From an uncultured Alphaproteobacteria bacterium (GTDB lineage: Bacteria > Pseudomonadota > Alphaproteobacteria > Rhodobacterales > Rhodobacteraceae), in contig CACOBR010000001.1 in the NCBI GenBank assembly GCA_902625475.1, forward strand, positions 1-64,000: DNA of 64,000 bases. Reading direction: 5' to 3'. The translations under genes were made by a program, and so were the position numbers. The notes under the pieces are model-generated. The model was not told the origin of the DNA. It did not search any database and was given only the letters and a program-made list of their open reading frames with translations. Position 1 is the stretch's first letter; each line of letters starts with the position of its first letter. Below are positions 1-7,756 of the stretch, one piece after another.

Positions 1-594
1 TTATCTCTATGTCCACTCCTATCTTAACATTCTATAAAAATCGGTTCTATCGCAGTTTAACTTCTTAGCAATAGCAGATGCTCCTAATTAACTAAATATC
101 ATACCTAACATAACCCCCATCATAAGGCTCATACAGACTCAAGATTTTCTCTAGAGTCCTATATACCTTTCTGCAAACCTAATATGACTCTCCTGACTCA
201 TCCTGGAGTCACTGAGAGTCCCTTTTGGTCATACTTAATGACCTATCATCCTAGCTGCACACATTAACAAATCATCTAAAGTGGTTAACAAGCTGTATCA
301 CTAATCTGTGTAACATATTGAATATACATACGTATGTAGGGGGGTGGCTCATGCATGCCCTAGTTAACACTTAGGTGGGGCATTCCCTATAATAGTAACA
401 GATAATTTAGTGTGAAAGAAAACGTGTCTGTTGACAGTGACTCACAAATACCCAACCTGCTGTTATTGCTTACATTAAGATGTGAGAGGTGCTTCATAGA
501 GATAAACTAGTACTTCTCAGCCGAACCATACTTATATGTTTCAAATTGATTTGTAAGCACTTTTTGATAATTCAGATTAGTTGTGTGAAAGATT
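1..594. other. gene-free lead-in
   Basis: I see no convincing gene here. The stretch is less A+T-rich than the rest and has many short stops in all frames. It carries copy 1 of the dispersed stem-loop element from about 402. A small hairpin (ATGCCC ... GGGCAT, about 355-392) has no T-run. The phrase TCTATCGCAGTTTAACT near 47 recurs in near-identical form near 6301, so parts are probably remnants of sequence duplicated elsewhere in the accessory region. Confidence 0.5.
402..538 (+). repeat. dispersed stem-loop element, copy 1
   Basis: The core (about 465-538) matches 8901-8983 read on the minus strand at most positions, with shared blocks TTAAGATGTGAG, GATAAACTAG and CTTCTCAGCC. Similarity with 13072-13212 begins earlier, at the shared phrase GTGAAAGAAA near 412. 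The flanks can pair weakly (GAGAGGTGC with GTACTTCTC, two G-T pairs). No protein-coding frame is conserved between copies, so this is non-coding repeated DNA. A short mobile-element remnant or a structured RNA are both possible. Confidence 0.65.
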
Positions 595-681
595 ATGAAA
601 AATAAATGTGCCTCAGCTCATTTTACGAAACGTGATAATAACTACTATTATGTTCGTCATCATGGACACAAATGTATTTAA
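595..681 (+). CDS. possible 28-residue protein
   Basis: A short open frame beginning ATG AAA AAT AAA and ending in TAA, rich in Cys, His and Lys. A GAAAG stretch sits 3 bases before the ATG, too close for a normal ribosome-binding site. No relative was seen in the window and no family is recognised. It may well be chance; listed only because it ends just before the convergent small gene at 703-969. Confidence 0.15.
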   Translation: MKNKCASAHFTKRDNNYYYVRHHGHKCI

Positions 682-702
682 CGAAGTAGAAGATACTTAG
701 AC

Positions 703-969
703 TTAAAAAACTGAAATGCCTCGGCTTCCTTCCACTTTTGCCATAGTCATCAATTCTTTTGTTTTCGGAAGCGTATAAAAATGTTTATCTAAAAAATTAA
801 CGTTTGATTGAAATGCTTCTTTTGTATCGTATTCAAATAAAAGACCTAATTTAAATGTATCACCTTTGTTCCAAATGCTTGTAGAAACAAAACGTTTTAA
901 ACCACGCTTTTTCATTTCAGGCGCCCATTCTTTAGTAGTAGCATCAATATGCTTTATCATCTCTTTCAT
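703..969 (-). CDS. small ferredoxin-like-fold (ABM/Dabb-like) protein
   Basis: An 88-residue protein with no signal peptide or membrane segment. Its size and alternating strand/helix pattern fit the dimeric alpha+beta barrels of the antibiotic-biosynthesis-monooxygenase/Dabb superfamily; this is inferred from pattern, not from a catalytic motif. The centre (SIWNKGDTFKLGLLFEY) and end (SRGISVF) match the broken gene at 24496-24816 (NKEGAFRVGILFEY ... SRGIIVQKF), so the two are paralogues. It is also distantly like the 12093 gene. The ATG is followed 6 bases later by a second in-frame ATG; no clear ribosome-binding site decides between them. It stands alone, convergent to unlike DNA. Substrate unknown. 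Confidence 0.6.
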   Translation of the reverse strand: MKEMIKHIDATTKEWAPEMKKRGLKRFVSTSIWNKGDTFKLGLLFEYDTKEAFQSNVNFLDKHFYTLPKTKELMTMAKVEGSRGISVF

Positions 970-1109
970 TTCAAATTCTGTTACAAAGGCAAGAGTGGTA
1001 TAATTAATAAGTGTAGATATAGTAATCTTCCATATTTTATTAACTTAAATTTAATATAATTAAATGTAAATTTCACTCAATTATGTAATTTTTTATGTTT
1101 AACCTTAAC

Positions 1110-1154
1110 GGTTATGTTGATAGTTTTCTAAGAATAGAGGATATGTTATAATTG
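1110..1154 (+). promoter_or_regulatory. TTGATA...TTCTAA element, copy A
   Basis: The sequence TTGATAGTTTTCTAA followed by AGAG and TTATAAT recurs at 5200-5244 and 10461-10504, with a weaker version at 2781-2823. TTGATA followed 17 bases later by GATATG would fit a -35/-10 pair, so it may be a promoter. It lies 50 bases before the 1204 microprotein gene. That the repeated block is functional is an inference from its repetition. Confidence 0.4.
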
Positions 1155-1203
1155 TTTTTTTTAATAAGAAAATGAAACTAATTAAATTGTATTGAGGTTT
1201 ATC

Positions 1204-1344
1204 ATGAAAGTTATAGAACTTCACAAAAAACAGATGGAGTGGTGGAAAAATAAATTAGGAATAGACGACTATGCAGTTGCCTGGATAGCATTTATAAAAG
1301 GTTTAATTATTGGTTCCTTACTTACCTATTATATCAACAACTAA
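1204..1344 (+). CDS. 46-residue membrane microprotein (KNKLGI family)
   Basis: Starts at ATG with GAGG about 8 bases upstream. The N-terminal half is charged and Trp-rich (HKKQMEWWKNKLGI) and the C-terminal half is one hydrophobic segment (AWIAFIKGLIIGSLLTYY), so it is probably a single-pass inner-membrane protein with a cytosolic N-terminus. A paralogue lies at 23528-23662 and keeps HKKQ, KNKLGI and AWIAFIKGLIIGSL while its codons differ, which shows selection on the protein. The next gene starts 8 bases after its stop, so they are probably co-transcribed. No known family recognised; function unknown. Confidence 0.7.
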   Translation: MKVIELHKKQMEWWKNKLGIDDYAVAWIAFIKGLIIGSLLTYYINN

Positions 1345-1352
1345 TATTAGTA

Positions 1353-1733
1353 ATGATGAGAATTTTTACTTACATAATATTTTTCTTCATTATGATTTCA
1401 AATACAATTAATGCAGAGATCTTTAAAACTAGTTGTATAGACGAAGGTGACCTTTCCAAATCAGAATATAAGATGTTCCAACTTCAAATTAATAAAGATA
1501 ATGAAAAATTGAACTGGGCTGATGATGGTTGGAGATCTTTTAAAGAAAGTTCTTTTCAAGAAAGTGCCGGTTATCTTTATTGGGATAATGTTAATGCAAT
1601 TGATGGTACATCAATTACGTATTTTTTTGGTAAGAAAAAGTCTATGTTGATCGTCACCCAATTTGGATTTGAATCTAAAGATTATTTTGGGAGACAAGGC
1701 AATATTTATAAAGATATTTTTAAATGTTTTTAA
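1353..1733 (+). CDS. exported hypothetical protein, 126 residues
   Basis: The first 20 residues form a classical Sec signal peptide (RIFTYIIFFFIMISNTINA, cleavage after NA), followed by a soluble domain of about 105 residues with one Cys near each end that could pair in the periplasm. It begins 8 bases after the 1204 microprotein gene, suggesting one transcript. Two adjacent ATG codons are possible starts and no strong ribosome-binding site is visible. The mature part is rich in aromatic and charged residues (WADDGWRSFKESSF). No family is recognised and no paralogue was seen in the window. Confidence 0.6.
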   Translation: MMRIFTYIIFFFIMISNTINAEIFKTSCIDEGDLSKSEYKMFQLQINKDNEKLNWADDGWRSFKESSFQESAGYLYWDNVNAIDGTSITYFFGKKKSMLIVTQFGFESKDYFGRQGNIYKDIFKCF

Positions 1734-1749
1734 TCATTGATTAGGTTAT

Positions 1750-1995
1750 GTGTCACCTTGTCACTTGCGAATAGCTGATCAGTTATGCTTTGCAATTTTT
1801 ATTGCTTGTATCATATCCACATTTTTAACATTTCTACTACTTTTTTGGGAAGCATTATTAGGTGCTAGATGGATCTTCAAAACTGTTAGAAATAATAGAG
1901 AGAATATCAGCAACTTTATCTACAATACATACAACTTAACTGAAACCACTTTTCAAAAAATTAAAGTAAGTGTTAATAGGAATAAGTTTAATTAG
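1750..1995 (+). CDS. 81-residue membrane protein, copy 1 of a paralogous pair
   Basis: A GTG-started frame: a short polar N-terminus (MSPCHLRIADQ), a hydrophobic span of about 25 residues, then a basic amphipathic tail (GARWIFKTVRNN ... KVSVNRNKFN). One membrane segment with a cytosolic tail is likely. The gene at 4889-5134 is a close paralogue, differing mainly in the membrane span, and the first 38 bases recur a third time at 14375. The tail is nearly identical in both copies, so it is probably the working part. No ribosome-binding site stands out, and the start is chosen because all copies begin there. Family not recognised. Confidence 0.5.
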   Translation: MSPCHLRIADQLCFAIFIACIISTFLTFLLLFWEALLGARWIFKTVRNNRENISNFIYNTYNLTETTFQKIKVSVNRNKFN

Positions 1996-2063
1996 TTTTT
2001 AATTAATATTTATTGAATTAGTTTCTATTTTAAGCTATAGATCAATTAGGCATTTAATTACCA

Positions 2064-2113
2064 ACTTGTGCGCCTTTACATCCTGTCTAAAGCACTAAAG
2101 CGGAGGAAATCAA
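2064..2113 (+). promoter_or_regulatory. structured leader, copy 1
   Basis: Immediately upstream of the 2114 gene. It shares ACTTGTGCGCC, AAGCACTAAAGCG and GAAATCAAATG with the leader at 2365-2415. GTGC (2068-2071) can pair with GCAC (2092-2095). Inside, CTTTA (2074-2078) can pair with TAAAG (2088-2092), although G2092 is shared by the two stems. GGAGG just before the ATG is a strong ribosome-binding site. A cis-regulatory RNA is inferred. Confidence 0.5.
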
Positions 2114-2317
2114 ATGAATATTCTAGATAAAGAATACCAATCTGTTTTCACAGAACTAGATGATATTGATGATAAAAATAAAATTTATCTTTATAAAAAA
2201 TATAATCAGAAAGAAGTATTTCAGCTTTCTTGTTTTGGTGTGAATGATATTCTACAACTAGAAAGACAAGGCATCCATTTATCACCTCAAGAATATATAG
2301 ATTTGGGTGGGGGATAA
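2114..2317 (+). CDS. small acidic protein of unknown function, 67 residues
   Basis: Begins at ATG with GGAGG 8 bases upstream, the best ribosome-binding site in this part of the window, which makes it a likely real gene. The product is soluble, acidic in its first half (TELDDIDDKNK) and ends in LGGG. There is no signal peptide or membrane segment. It is preceded by the same structured leader as the next gene, so the two are probably controlled in the same way although the proteins are not alike. No family is recognised. Confidence 0.55.
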   Translation: MNILDKEYQSVFTELDDIDDKNKIYLYKKYNQKEVFQLSCFGVNDILQLERQGIHLSPQEYIDLGGG

Positions 2318-2364
2318 TCTAAACAATCATTAATTCAGGCATTTAATACGGCAATTTAAATTCA

Positions 2365-2415
2365 ACTTGTGCGCCGTGGAATAATTCCAAAAGCACTAAA
2401 GCGAAAGAAAATCAA
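2365..2415 (+). promoter_or_regulatory. structured leader, copy 2
   Basis: Second copy of the leader at 2064-2113. The shared blocks are ACTTGTGCGCC and AAGCACTAAAGCG. The inner stem has a different sequence but still pairs: TGGAA (2377-2381) with TTCCA (2385-2389) around a 3-base loop. GTGC/GCAC can form the outer stem as in copy 1. Maintained pairing with changed bases supports a folded RNA. Confidence 0.5.
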
Positions 2416-2769
2416 ATGAAATACATTTATAAAAAAAATAAGAAATATCCTAACATCAATAAGTATTTGATTATTCAGGAGGAAGACTTAGTTCACCAAA
2501 TGATATGGCCAAATAGACCTTTTATTTATCAATATTTTGTTTTTATGAACCACAGACCATTACCTCCGTGTGTTCATACAAAGAATTGGCAGATTGATAA
2601 TTTTGATGCTGTTTTTTATGCAGATGGAACTACTGAAGCCTTATGGGAACAAGATTTGATATATTACGATGAAAACCATACTCCTCTATTTACAGAGAGT
2701 TTACTTAAATTTGGAAGTAATTGGTCACAGCTAATAGCATCAAGAGTAATAAGTATTAAAGATATTTAG
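2416..2769 (+). CDS. hypothetical protein, 117 residues
   Basis: A soluble protein with no signal peptide, starting at ATG behind a weak purine-rich site (GAAAGAAAATCAA). It is aromatic-rich (WPNRPFIYQYFVF) and has no recognised motif. The 5' leader duplicates that of the gene at 2114, placed 99 bases after that gene's stop, so each gene probably has its own control element. Ending in TAG, it is followed by about 240 bases of relic DNA. No relative was seen in the window. Confidence 0.5.
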   Translation: MKYIYKKNKKYPNINKYLIIQEEDLVHQMIWPNRPFIYQYFVFMNHRPLPPCVHTKNWQIDNFDAVFYADGTTEALWEQDLIYYDENHTPLFTESLLKFGSNWSQLIASRVISIKDI

Positions 2770-3013
2770 CTATGTAAAAGTTAGTTGTGCAGTTTTCTAA
2801 TAAAAGAGGTTATGTTAATGTTGATGTATAAAATTAAAAAATATAGCTAATTAAATTTTAATAAGATAAACAATAACAAAATAATAGTATCAGCAATAAT
2901 ATTACTCATCTTTCCTATTAGTTTTTGAGAAAAATGGGTTAAACTATTGGGATACCTCCAAATAATTATTTAACTAATCTGAAATTTGCTTAAAGATATC
3001 TTAATCAATACGG

Positions 3014-4768
3014 TTAAAAGCTTAAGACATATATGCCGCCTGTTAAAAAGATACTTTTTTCTTTTCTAAGGTGATTAGTAGAAAAATGAGAGATACTGTA
3101 GTCAAATTTCTCACATAGATTTTCAATGTAACTTTTTGAATGTGAGTATCGTGCAGACCTACGAATATGATAGCCATCATTTTCTGTATGTTCAGTAGAA
3201 AAAACTAAATGACCAGATTTTTTATTTCTAGACTTAATCAATCTAAATATTTCAGTGAGCTCACCGACATAAATAAAGACATCTAAGGCTATATAATAAT
3301 CAAAATCAAGAGGCATTGTGGATAGATATTCCACTATATCAGTTTGTGTTAATTGATCGTAAACATTTTTTTGATTAGCGATTGCTAGCATTTTTTTTGA
3401 CAAATCAATGCCCTCAAGTTTTGAGCAATAATTTTTTACCTCTATTCCAAATAATCCAGTCCCACAACCTAAATCTAAAACAGAACCCAGCGGCTCTTTA
3501 TTAGTTGGTTTAATTAAAATATCTTTTATTAATTTAGGAATTTTATATTCTAATTTGTCAACGAGGGAGGCTTCAAATGTATCAGAATATTCGTCAAATA
3601 ATTTTTCAACAAACTCCCTAGGTGCTGTTTGATTTATATTTCCAGTAAGTGCAGATAGCATATGCTTCGCAGTTCCACAATTAGGTTTTATAGAAAGTGT
3701 TTTATTGTAAGCCTCAATGGCTTCTGTTAAATTTCCTTGCTCTTTAAGAACAATGCCCATGTTGTTATAGGCATCAGCATAATCAGGTTTGATAAATACA
3801 GCTTTTTTATAAGCCTTTATGGATTCTTCCGACTTGCCTTGATCTTGAAGAACAGTGCCCATGTTATTGTAGGCTTCAGCATAATCAGGAATAATGGAGA
3901 GAGCTTTGTTAAAAGCCTCTATCGCTTCTTCCCACTTGCCTTGATCTTTGAGAGCATTGCCCATACTGTTAAAGGCTTGAGCGTAATCAGGCTTGAGTGA
4001 AAGAGCTTTGTTAAAAGCCTCTATCGCTTCTTCCGACTTGCCTTGATCTTTGAGAGCAAGGCCCATATTGTGGTAGATATCAGCATCATTTGGATTTATA
4101 GATAGTGCATTATTGTAAGCCTCAATGGCATTTTCCAACTTATTTTGATCTTGGAGTGTAACGGCCATATTATAAAAGGTATCAAAACTATCAGGATTAA
4201 CTGATAGAGCCTTCTTGAAAGCTTCTATTGCCTCATCATATTCTTCATTTTTTCCTAATGCTACACCTAAATTATTATAAGCTTCGTAGTACTGAGGATT
4301 AAGTTCAATTGCTCTTTCATAAACCAAGATTGCTTCATTATATTCCTCCATCTCTTTATAGACATTACCGAGGTTATTATATGCTTCAGCATAGTCTGGC
4401 TGAAGTTCAATGGCCTTTTTAAGATTAGACTTAGCTTCTTGATATTTCCCCAAATTAATAAGTACAGCCCCTAGATTATTATAAGCATGAGGATGATGGG
4501 GGCGAAGTTTGATGACTTTATGAAAATGTTCAATCGCAATCTCTTTATGTCCCTTTTCGAAAGAGATTGCCCCTATTATATTGTGAAGGATTAAAGTGTG
4601 GGGATATTCTTTAATTAGCTGAGAAGACCGAGATAAAACATCATCATACTTACCCTGATGATATAGGGTGACAAGCGCATTAATAACTTCTTTAGGCGCA
4701 CTTTTGTGATTTATCTTTTCAAGCATAGGGGGGGCTAAATCGTTATATTCCAGTCCTCTCCCTCGCAA
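3014..4768 (-). CDS. TPR-repeat protein fused to a SAM-dependent methyltransferase
   Basis: Up to 584 residues. Residues about 20-375 are ten or so consecutive 34-residue tetratricopeptide repeats, several of them almost identical at the DNA level (for example AKPDYAEAYNNLG-type units). The last 200 residues are a class I methyltransferase: VLDLGCGTGLFGIEV is the SAM-binding glycine loop, EGIDLS the acidic end of strand 2, and DYYIALDVFIYVGEL strand 4. Proteins of this build are common in marine alphaproteobacteria; the TPR part probably holds a protein or glycan target. The frame opens at a TTG at 4768; an ATG at 4726 (MLEKINHKS) is an equally good start, and neither has a well-placed ribosome-binding site. 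It runs alone on the minus strand. Confidence 0.85.
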   Translation of the reverse strand: MRGRGLEYNDLAPPMLEKINHKSAPKEVINALVTLYHQGKYDDVLSRSSQLIKEYPHTLILHNIIGAISFEKGHKEIAIEHFHKVIKLRPHHPHAYNNLGAVLINLGKYQEAKSNLKKAIELQPDYAEAYNNLGNVYKEMEEYNEAILVYERAIELNPQYYEAYNNLGVALGKNEEYDEAIEAFKKALSVNPDSFDTFYNMAVTLQDQNKLENAIEAYNNALSINPNDADIYHNMGLALKDQGKSEEAIEAFNKALSLKPDYAQAFNSMGNALKDQGKWEEAIEAFNKALSIIPDYAEAYNNMGTVLQDQGKSEESIKAYKKAVFIKPDYADAYNNMGIVLKEQGNLTEAIEAYNKTLSIKPNCGTAKHMLSALTGNINQTAPREFVEKLFDEYSDTFEASLVDKLEYKIPKLIKDILIKPTNKEPLGSVLDLGCGTGLFGIEVKNYCSKLEGIDLSKKMLAIANQKNVYDQLTQTDIVEYLSTMPLDFDYYIALDVFIYVGELTEIFRLIKSRNKKSGHLVFSTEHTENDGYHIRRSARYSHSKSYIENLCEKFDYSISHFSTNHLRKEKSIFLTGGIYVLSF

Positions 4769-4888
4769 TTATTATACCATATCTAAACCTATACAGCTCT
4801 TTATGACGAGAAAAATCTTGATACAGAAAAGGTGATAAACTTTATTTGGTTCAATGAATTAAAATGTAACTCTTTTTGATTAGATTAT

Positions 4889-5134
4889 GTGTCACCTTGT
4901 CACTTGCGAATAGCTGATCAGTTTTGCAATGTTGTATTGATGGTTTGCGTCATATCTACATTTTCAACACTTCAATTACTTAGTTGGGGAGCATTATTAG
5001 GTGCTAGATGGATCTTTAAAACTGTTAGAAATAATAGAGAGAATATCAGCAACTTTATCTATAATGCATACAATTTACCTGAAACTACTTTTCAAAAAGT
5101 TAAAGTAAGTATTAACAGGAATAAGTTTAACTAA
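4889..5134 (+). CDS. 81-residue membrane protein, copy 2 of a paralogous pair
   Basis: Close paralogue of the gene at 1750-1995, of identical length with the same GTG start context (ATTATGTGTCACC). The N-terminus MSPCHLRIADQ and the basic tail (GARWIFKTVRNNRENISNF) are the same; the membrane span (CNVVLMVCVISTFSTLQLL) has diverged. Substitutions are mostly conservative and no frame is broken, so both copies may be working. It lies about 120 bases from the start of the divergent TPR-methyltransferase gene. Function unknown. Confidence 0.5.
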   Translation: MSPCHLRIADQFCNVVLMVCVISTFSTLQLLSWGALLGARWIFKTVRNNRENISNFIYNAYNLPETTFQKVKVSINRNKFN

Positions 5135-5199
5135 ATTTTTGTTTGTGTTAATTCTGTTTTTTTATTAATAGTCCTGACAACTATTCTACAATACTAAAT

Positions 5200-5244
5200 G
5201 GTTTTGTTGATAGTTTTCTAATCAAAGAGAATATATTATTATAG
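5200..5244 (+). promoter_or_regulatory. TTGATA...TTCTAA element, copy C
   Basis: Shares TTGATAGTTTTCTAATCAAAGAG with copies at 1110 and 10461. A preceding block TTAATAGTCCTGA (5165-5177) recurs at 10330-10342. It leads into the pseudogene at 5252-5399. It could be a promoter; there is no other direct sign of function. Confidence 0.35.
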
Positions 5245-5251
5245 ATCAAAT

Positions 5252-5399
5252 CATATTAACAACGATCAGAATAATACTATCAGCAATACTATTACTTATC
5301 CTTCCTATTCAGGTTTGTATTGAAGATTAATCAAAAGGTACATTTACTTGTAAGGCTAAATATCAAAAGGTAATAGAAATGAAAGAATGTATACATTAG
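5252..5399 (+). pseudogene. remnant of a small exported protein gene
   Basis: A frame reading TTIRIILSAILLLILP, typical of a signal peptide, then QVCIED, a TAA stop, and in the same frame SKGTFTCKAKYQKVIEMK to a final TAG at 5399. Two Cys after the signal suggest a small periplasmic protein. The frame has no ATG start and one internal stop. The signal part recurs in degraded form near 2876-2925, so an ancestor was duplicated and both copies have decayed. The next relic begins 10 bases later. Confidence 0.35.
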
Positions 5400-5408
5400 G
5401 AATAAACA

Positions 5409-5783
5409 ATGAAGGAAAATATAGAAACATTAAGTCACTCAATACTAGATACACGCTTTGCAAAAATAGTTATTGGGAAATCATATCTTGGGGATTTTGT
5501 TAGATCAGTTTGTGTTTGTATCTTTTATGGGGTGATAATCCTTTTGGCCACGATGCTTTTGGTAGCCAAGTATTGAGAAAGCTCAGCATCTGGGGCGGTT
5601 GGTTTTGTGGCAGTTTTTGGTTTATTGGCCTCAGTGCCAGCTGGTATTGTATATTTCATACTATTGGCTTTAGGGCGAGCTTTACGAAGAATAAAAACTT
5701 TAAGCAACATTTTTAGAATAATGGCCTTAATTTGGTTTTTCATTATTCCTCTGACCGTTTTATTTGTTTTAGTTTTTAATTAA
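5409..5783 (+). pseudogene. two-TM membrane protein gene with an in-frame TGA
   Basis: One frame runs from ATG (5409) to TAA (5783) and is interrupted only by TGA at 5574-5576. Before it: a polar N-terminus and a membrane span (VCVCIFYGVIILLATMLLVA). After it: two hydrophobic spans (AVGFVAVFGLLASVPAGIVY and ALIWFFIIPLTVLFVLVF). The rest of the frame is clean, so this is a recent nonsense mutation or a readthrough gene. The last 25 codons recur at 8984-9058 as a fragment. Family not recognised. Confidence 0.5.
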
Positions 5784-5979
5784 AATGAGCTCTGGTATTG
5801 TGAGTATAAAACATTTGAGGATTTAATGAATTAGGTCTATCTAATGGTAGATAACTACTAAACTGACTATTAACCTTCCAACTCAATTACTTAACACTCA
5901 CCACCTATCTGATCCATATCGTTCAGATCATTATAGTCTCTGATATATTTAAATCTTAGAATGTATGGAAAGAAGTATC

Positions 5980-6261
5980 TTATTCATTTTCACAAAAAGT
6001 GCTATATATGACGGTATAATCTGCTGCTGTTGATGCATAGAAAGAGCCTTTTTCCTCATTTTTTTGTTTCCACTCTTTACCAGATAATTTTGTAAATAAA
6101 ACAATTGCATTATACAGATCAGTACACTCTTTTTCTTTCCATTTTTTTTCTGTTTCCTTTGCATTAGCTAATTGTATATTCACAAATAATGACATTACAA
6201 CTATCAATATAAGAGAAATAATTCCTTCAATGAGAAATGCTAAATCACGTATTTTCATCAC
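5980..6261 (-). CDS. membrane-anchored or exported small protein, 93 residues
   Basis: The N-terminus holds a hydrophobic segment (AFLIEGIISLILIVVMSLFV) that ends at LANA, so it is an uncleaved anchor or a signal peptide. The rest is a charged domain with two Cys (KECTDLYNAIVLF ... STFCENE) that could pair in the periplasm. AAGGAAAGG lies 8 bases before a GTG and 11 before the next-codon ATG, so either may be the start. No family is recognised and no paralogue was found here. Confidence 0.55.
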   Translation of the reverse strand: MMKIRDLAFLIEGIISLILIVVMSLFVNIQLANAKETEKKWKEKECTDLYNAIVLFTKLSGKEWKQKNEEKGSFYASTAADYTVIYSTFCENE

Positions 6262-6762
6262 TAATACCTTTCCTTATCTAAGCACTCTACAAACACTAAT
6301 TCTATCGCATTTTAACTGCCAATCATACTACGTGATAAGCTTACTTATCATTTAAATGGTTGCCTAACTATAACAATGACTTATACATACTATATGATAT
6401 GATATGATATGATATGATATGATATGATATGATATAATATGATATGATAAGATATGGAAAGAATTCTATACTGGAAGTATTAAATGTTTGGATGCAAAAG
6501 ATATAATAATTAATTGATAGCAATATTTATAAGATATTATAGATCTTAAGATTAGGTTGCATAAGCAGTAAGATTTTATTTTATAAAATTAAAACTTGAG
6601 AATTAAGGAGGGAGCTTCAGTTTGTTTACTGGAATGATTTATAGAAAATATAAGAATAGCAAACATCTAAAATACAAAATAAAAAATACTCAAATTTTAT
6701 TTTTTATGTTGTATAGAAAATATAGTAATCATACTTATAAATCTTTATAGGAGAATTAAAGC
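6262..6762. other. 501-base intergenic stretch
   Basis: No gene is supported. It contains the GATAT tandem repeat (6391-6458), a phrase TCTATCGCATTTTAACT near 6301 that also occurs near 47, and AATTAAGGAGGGAG near 6600 that looks like a strong ribosome-binding site but leads only to a 43-codon TTG frame of low quality. The 3' end carries the upstream region of the 6763 gene. Confidence 0.5.
6391..6458. repeat. GATAT tandem repeat
   Basis: About twelve units of the pentamer GATAT, nearly perfect, with slight decay at the right end (GATATAATATGATATGATAAGATATGG). The sequence leading in (TTATACATACTATATGATAT) resembles the edge of the dispersed element at 8901 (TTTATACATAATATCTTATG), so the array may have expanded from a copy of that element. 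Such arrays slip during replication and are probably variable between strains. Confidence 0.85.
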
Positions 6763-7167
6763 ATGGAAACAAATATTAATATATCTGGGATCTTAATTAT
6801 TTTACTTATTTTAACTCCTTTTTTAATTATTTTTTTGCACGTTATTTTGGGAGCAATTTTTATGGGCATGCAAAAAAAAGTTAAACTTACTCATTCAGAT
6901 TCAGGTTTGAATAAAAATGGATATTTTGGTTATTGTTGGACATATTGTATTTTTGGTTTTTTTGTACCAATTTTTAGGGGAGAAATAGGTATAGGACTTC
7001 TTCATTTAGTTTTTTCAATTTTGACATTTAATATTTTCCAATTAGTTATGCCTTTTTTGTATAATAAACAATATACTAGCCGTATGCTTACTAGTGGCTG
7101 GAAATTATCAGATGAAAATACTGTAAATGCATCAGCGCGTAAGAAGCTCAAAATTTCTGAATTATAA
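6763..7167 (+). CDS. small integral membrane protein, HrgC/DUF2628-like
   Basis: A 134-residue protein beginning at ATG with AGGAG 9 bases upstream. It has an N-terminal hydrophobic span (GILIILLILTPFLIIFLHVI), then a soluble loop, then a block YCWTYCIFGFFVPIFRGE followed by a second membrane region and NKQYTSRMLTSGWKLSD. The pattern WTYxxFGFFVPxxRG then a hydrophobic hairpin then YNKxYxxxLxxxGW is seen in small HrgC/DUF2628-type membrane proteins; I use this as a similarity from memory, not a confirmed assignment. It stands alone and its role is unknown. Confidence 0.6.
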   Translation: METNINISGILIILLILTPFLIIFLHVILGAIFMGMQKKVKLTHSDSGLNKNGYFGYCWTYCIFGFFVPIFRGEIGIGLLHLVFSILTFNIFQLVMPFLYNKQYTSRMLTSGWKLSDENTVNASARKKLKISEL

Positions 7168-7331
7168 AACAAAAAATTATTAATTTTATAAATCAATAAT
7201 TTTCAAAAAAGTTAATTTGAATTCTAATTTTTTTGTGCATTACCTTGAATATAATAATAACAAACCTGCAAATATATTTATAAGTTATACAAACTATCTG
7301 ATGTGATATAATGTAGCTGAGAAGTCGTCAT
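7168..7331. repeat. AT-rich spacer with a half copy of the dispersed element
   Basis: At 7291-7327, read on the minus strand, CTTCTCAGC followed by ATTATATCACAT matches the right half of the element at 8901-8983. The left half is missing. It overlaps the 3' end of the SnoaL-like pseudogene next to it. Nothing else is visible in the spacer. Confidence 0.45.
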
Positions 7332-7664
7332 ATGAACTATGATTCAAAAGCTCGTTGAATTTTCCAGTAGATAAACTTCCATTCGTTTGTTCAGCTTAAA
7401 CTAATATATTTGATTTGGGCTTACTTTCTTGGATAACATCATGCGTTGCAACGATATAGTTTTCGTTTTCGCGGATTGTTTTTAAGTTATTAATTCTTTA
7501 TCCGCCTGCAATACACAAACTTTTTGTATTTTTTAAATTATCCAGTTCACCAGTGGTATCTTCAAACTTAAAATCATCTGAAAGATATTTTTTTCAAGAT
7601 GAGTGAAGTCCTTTGTTTCTAAAGTTTTATCCCATGCTTCTAAGACAGTATTTGCTTGTATCAT
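7332..7664 (-). pseudogene. broken SnoaL-like (NTF2-fold) gene
   Basis: Starts at ATG with MIQANTVLEAWDKTLETKDF, the typical first helix of SnoaL-like proteins. A length change in a run of seven A (about 7590) shifts the frame; the next frame then reads LSDDFKFEDTTGELDN and, after a TAA, NNLKTIRENENYIVATHDVI and a second TAA. Three lesions make it a clear pseudogene. The family holds small cyclases and isomerases with a cone-shaped alpha+beta fold. It lies among small ABM/Dabb-like genes, families that commonly occur near each other. Confidence 0.65.
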
Positions 7665-7756
7665 TTAGATTATTCCCTACAAATTATTCATTATTGTTTA
7701 TTGATCATTATTGTTTATGGATAAAAAAATTTCTCTATTGTTGTTTTTAAGCATAC

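Noticed and set aside
2870-2965. Possible small exported protein after the 2416 gene
   Set aside because: IIVSAIILLIFPISF reads like a signal peptide, but no start is present and a TGA follows at once; only a relic of the 5252-type sequence.
3737-4000. Plus-strand frame of 87 codons within the TPR gene
   Set aside because: It is a by-product of the 102-base coding repeats on the other strand; its own residues mirror the repeats and there is no ribosome-binding site.
6621-6752. 43-codon frame behind AAGGAGGGAG
   Set aside because: TTG start, low-complexity Lys/Tyr/Asn content, an internal DNA duplication and no relative; probably chance in spite of the good upstream site.
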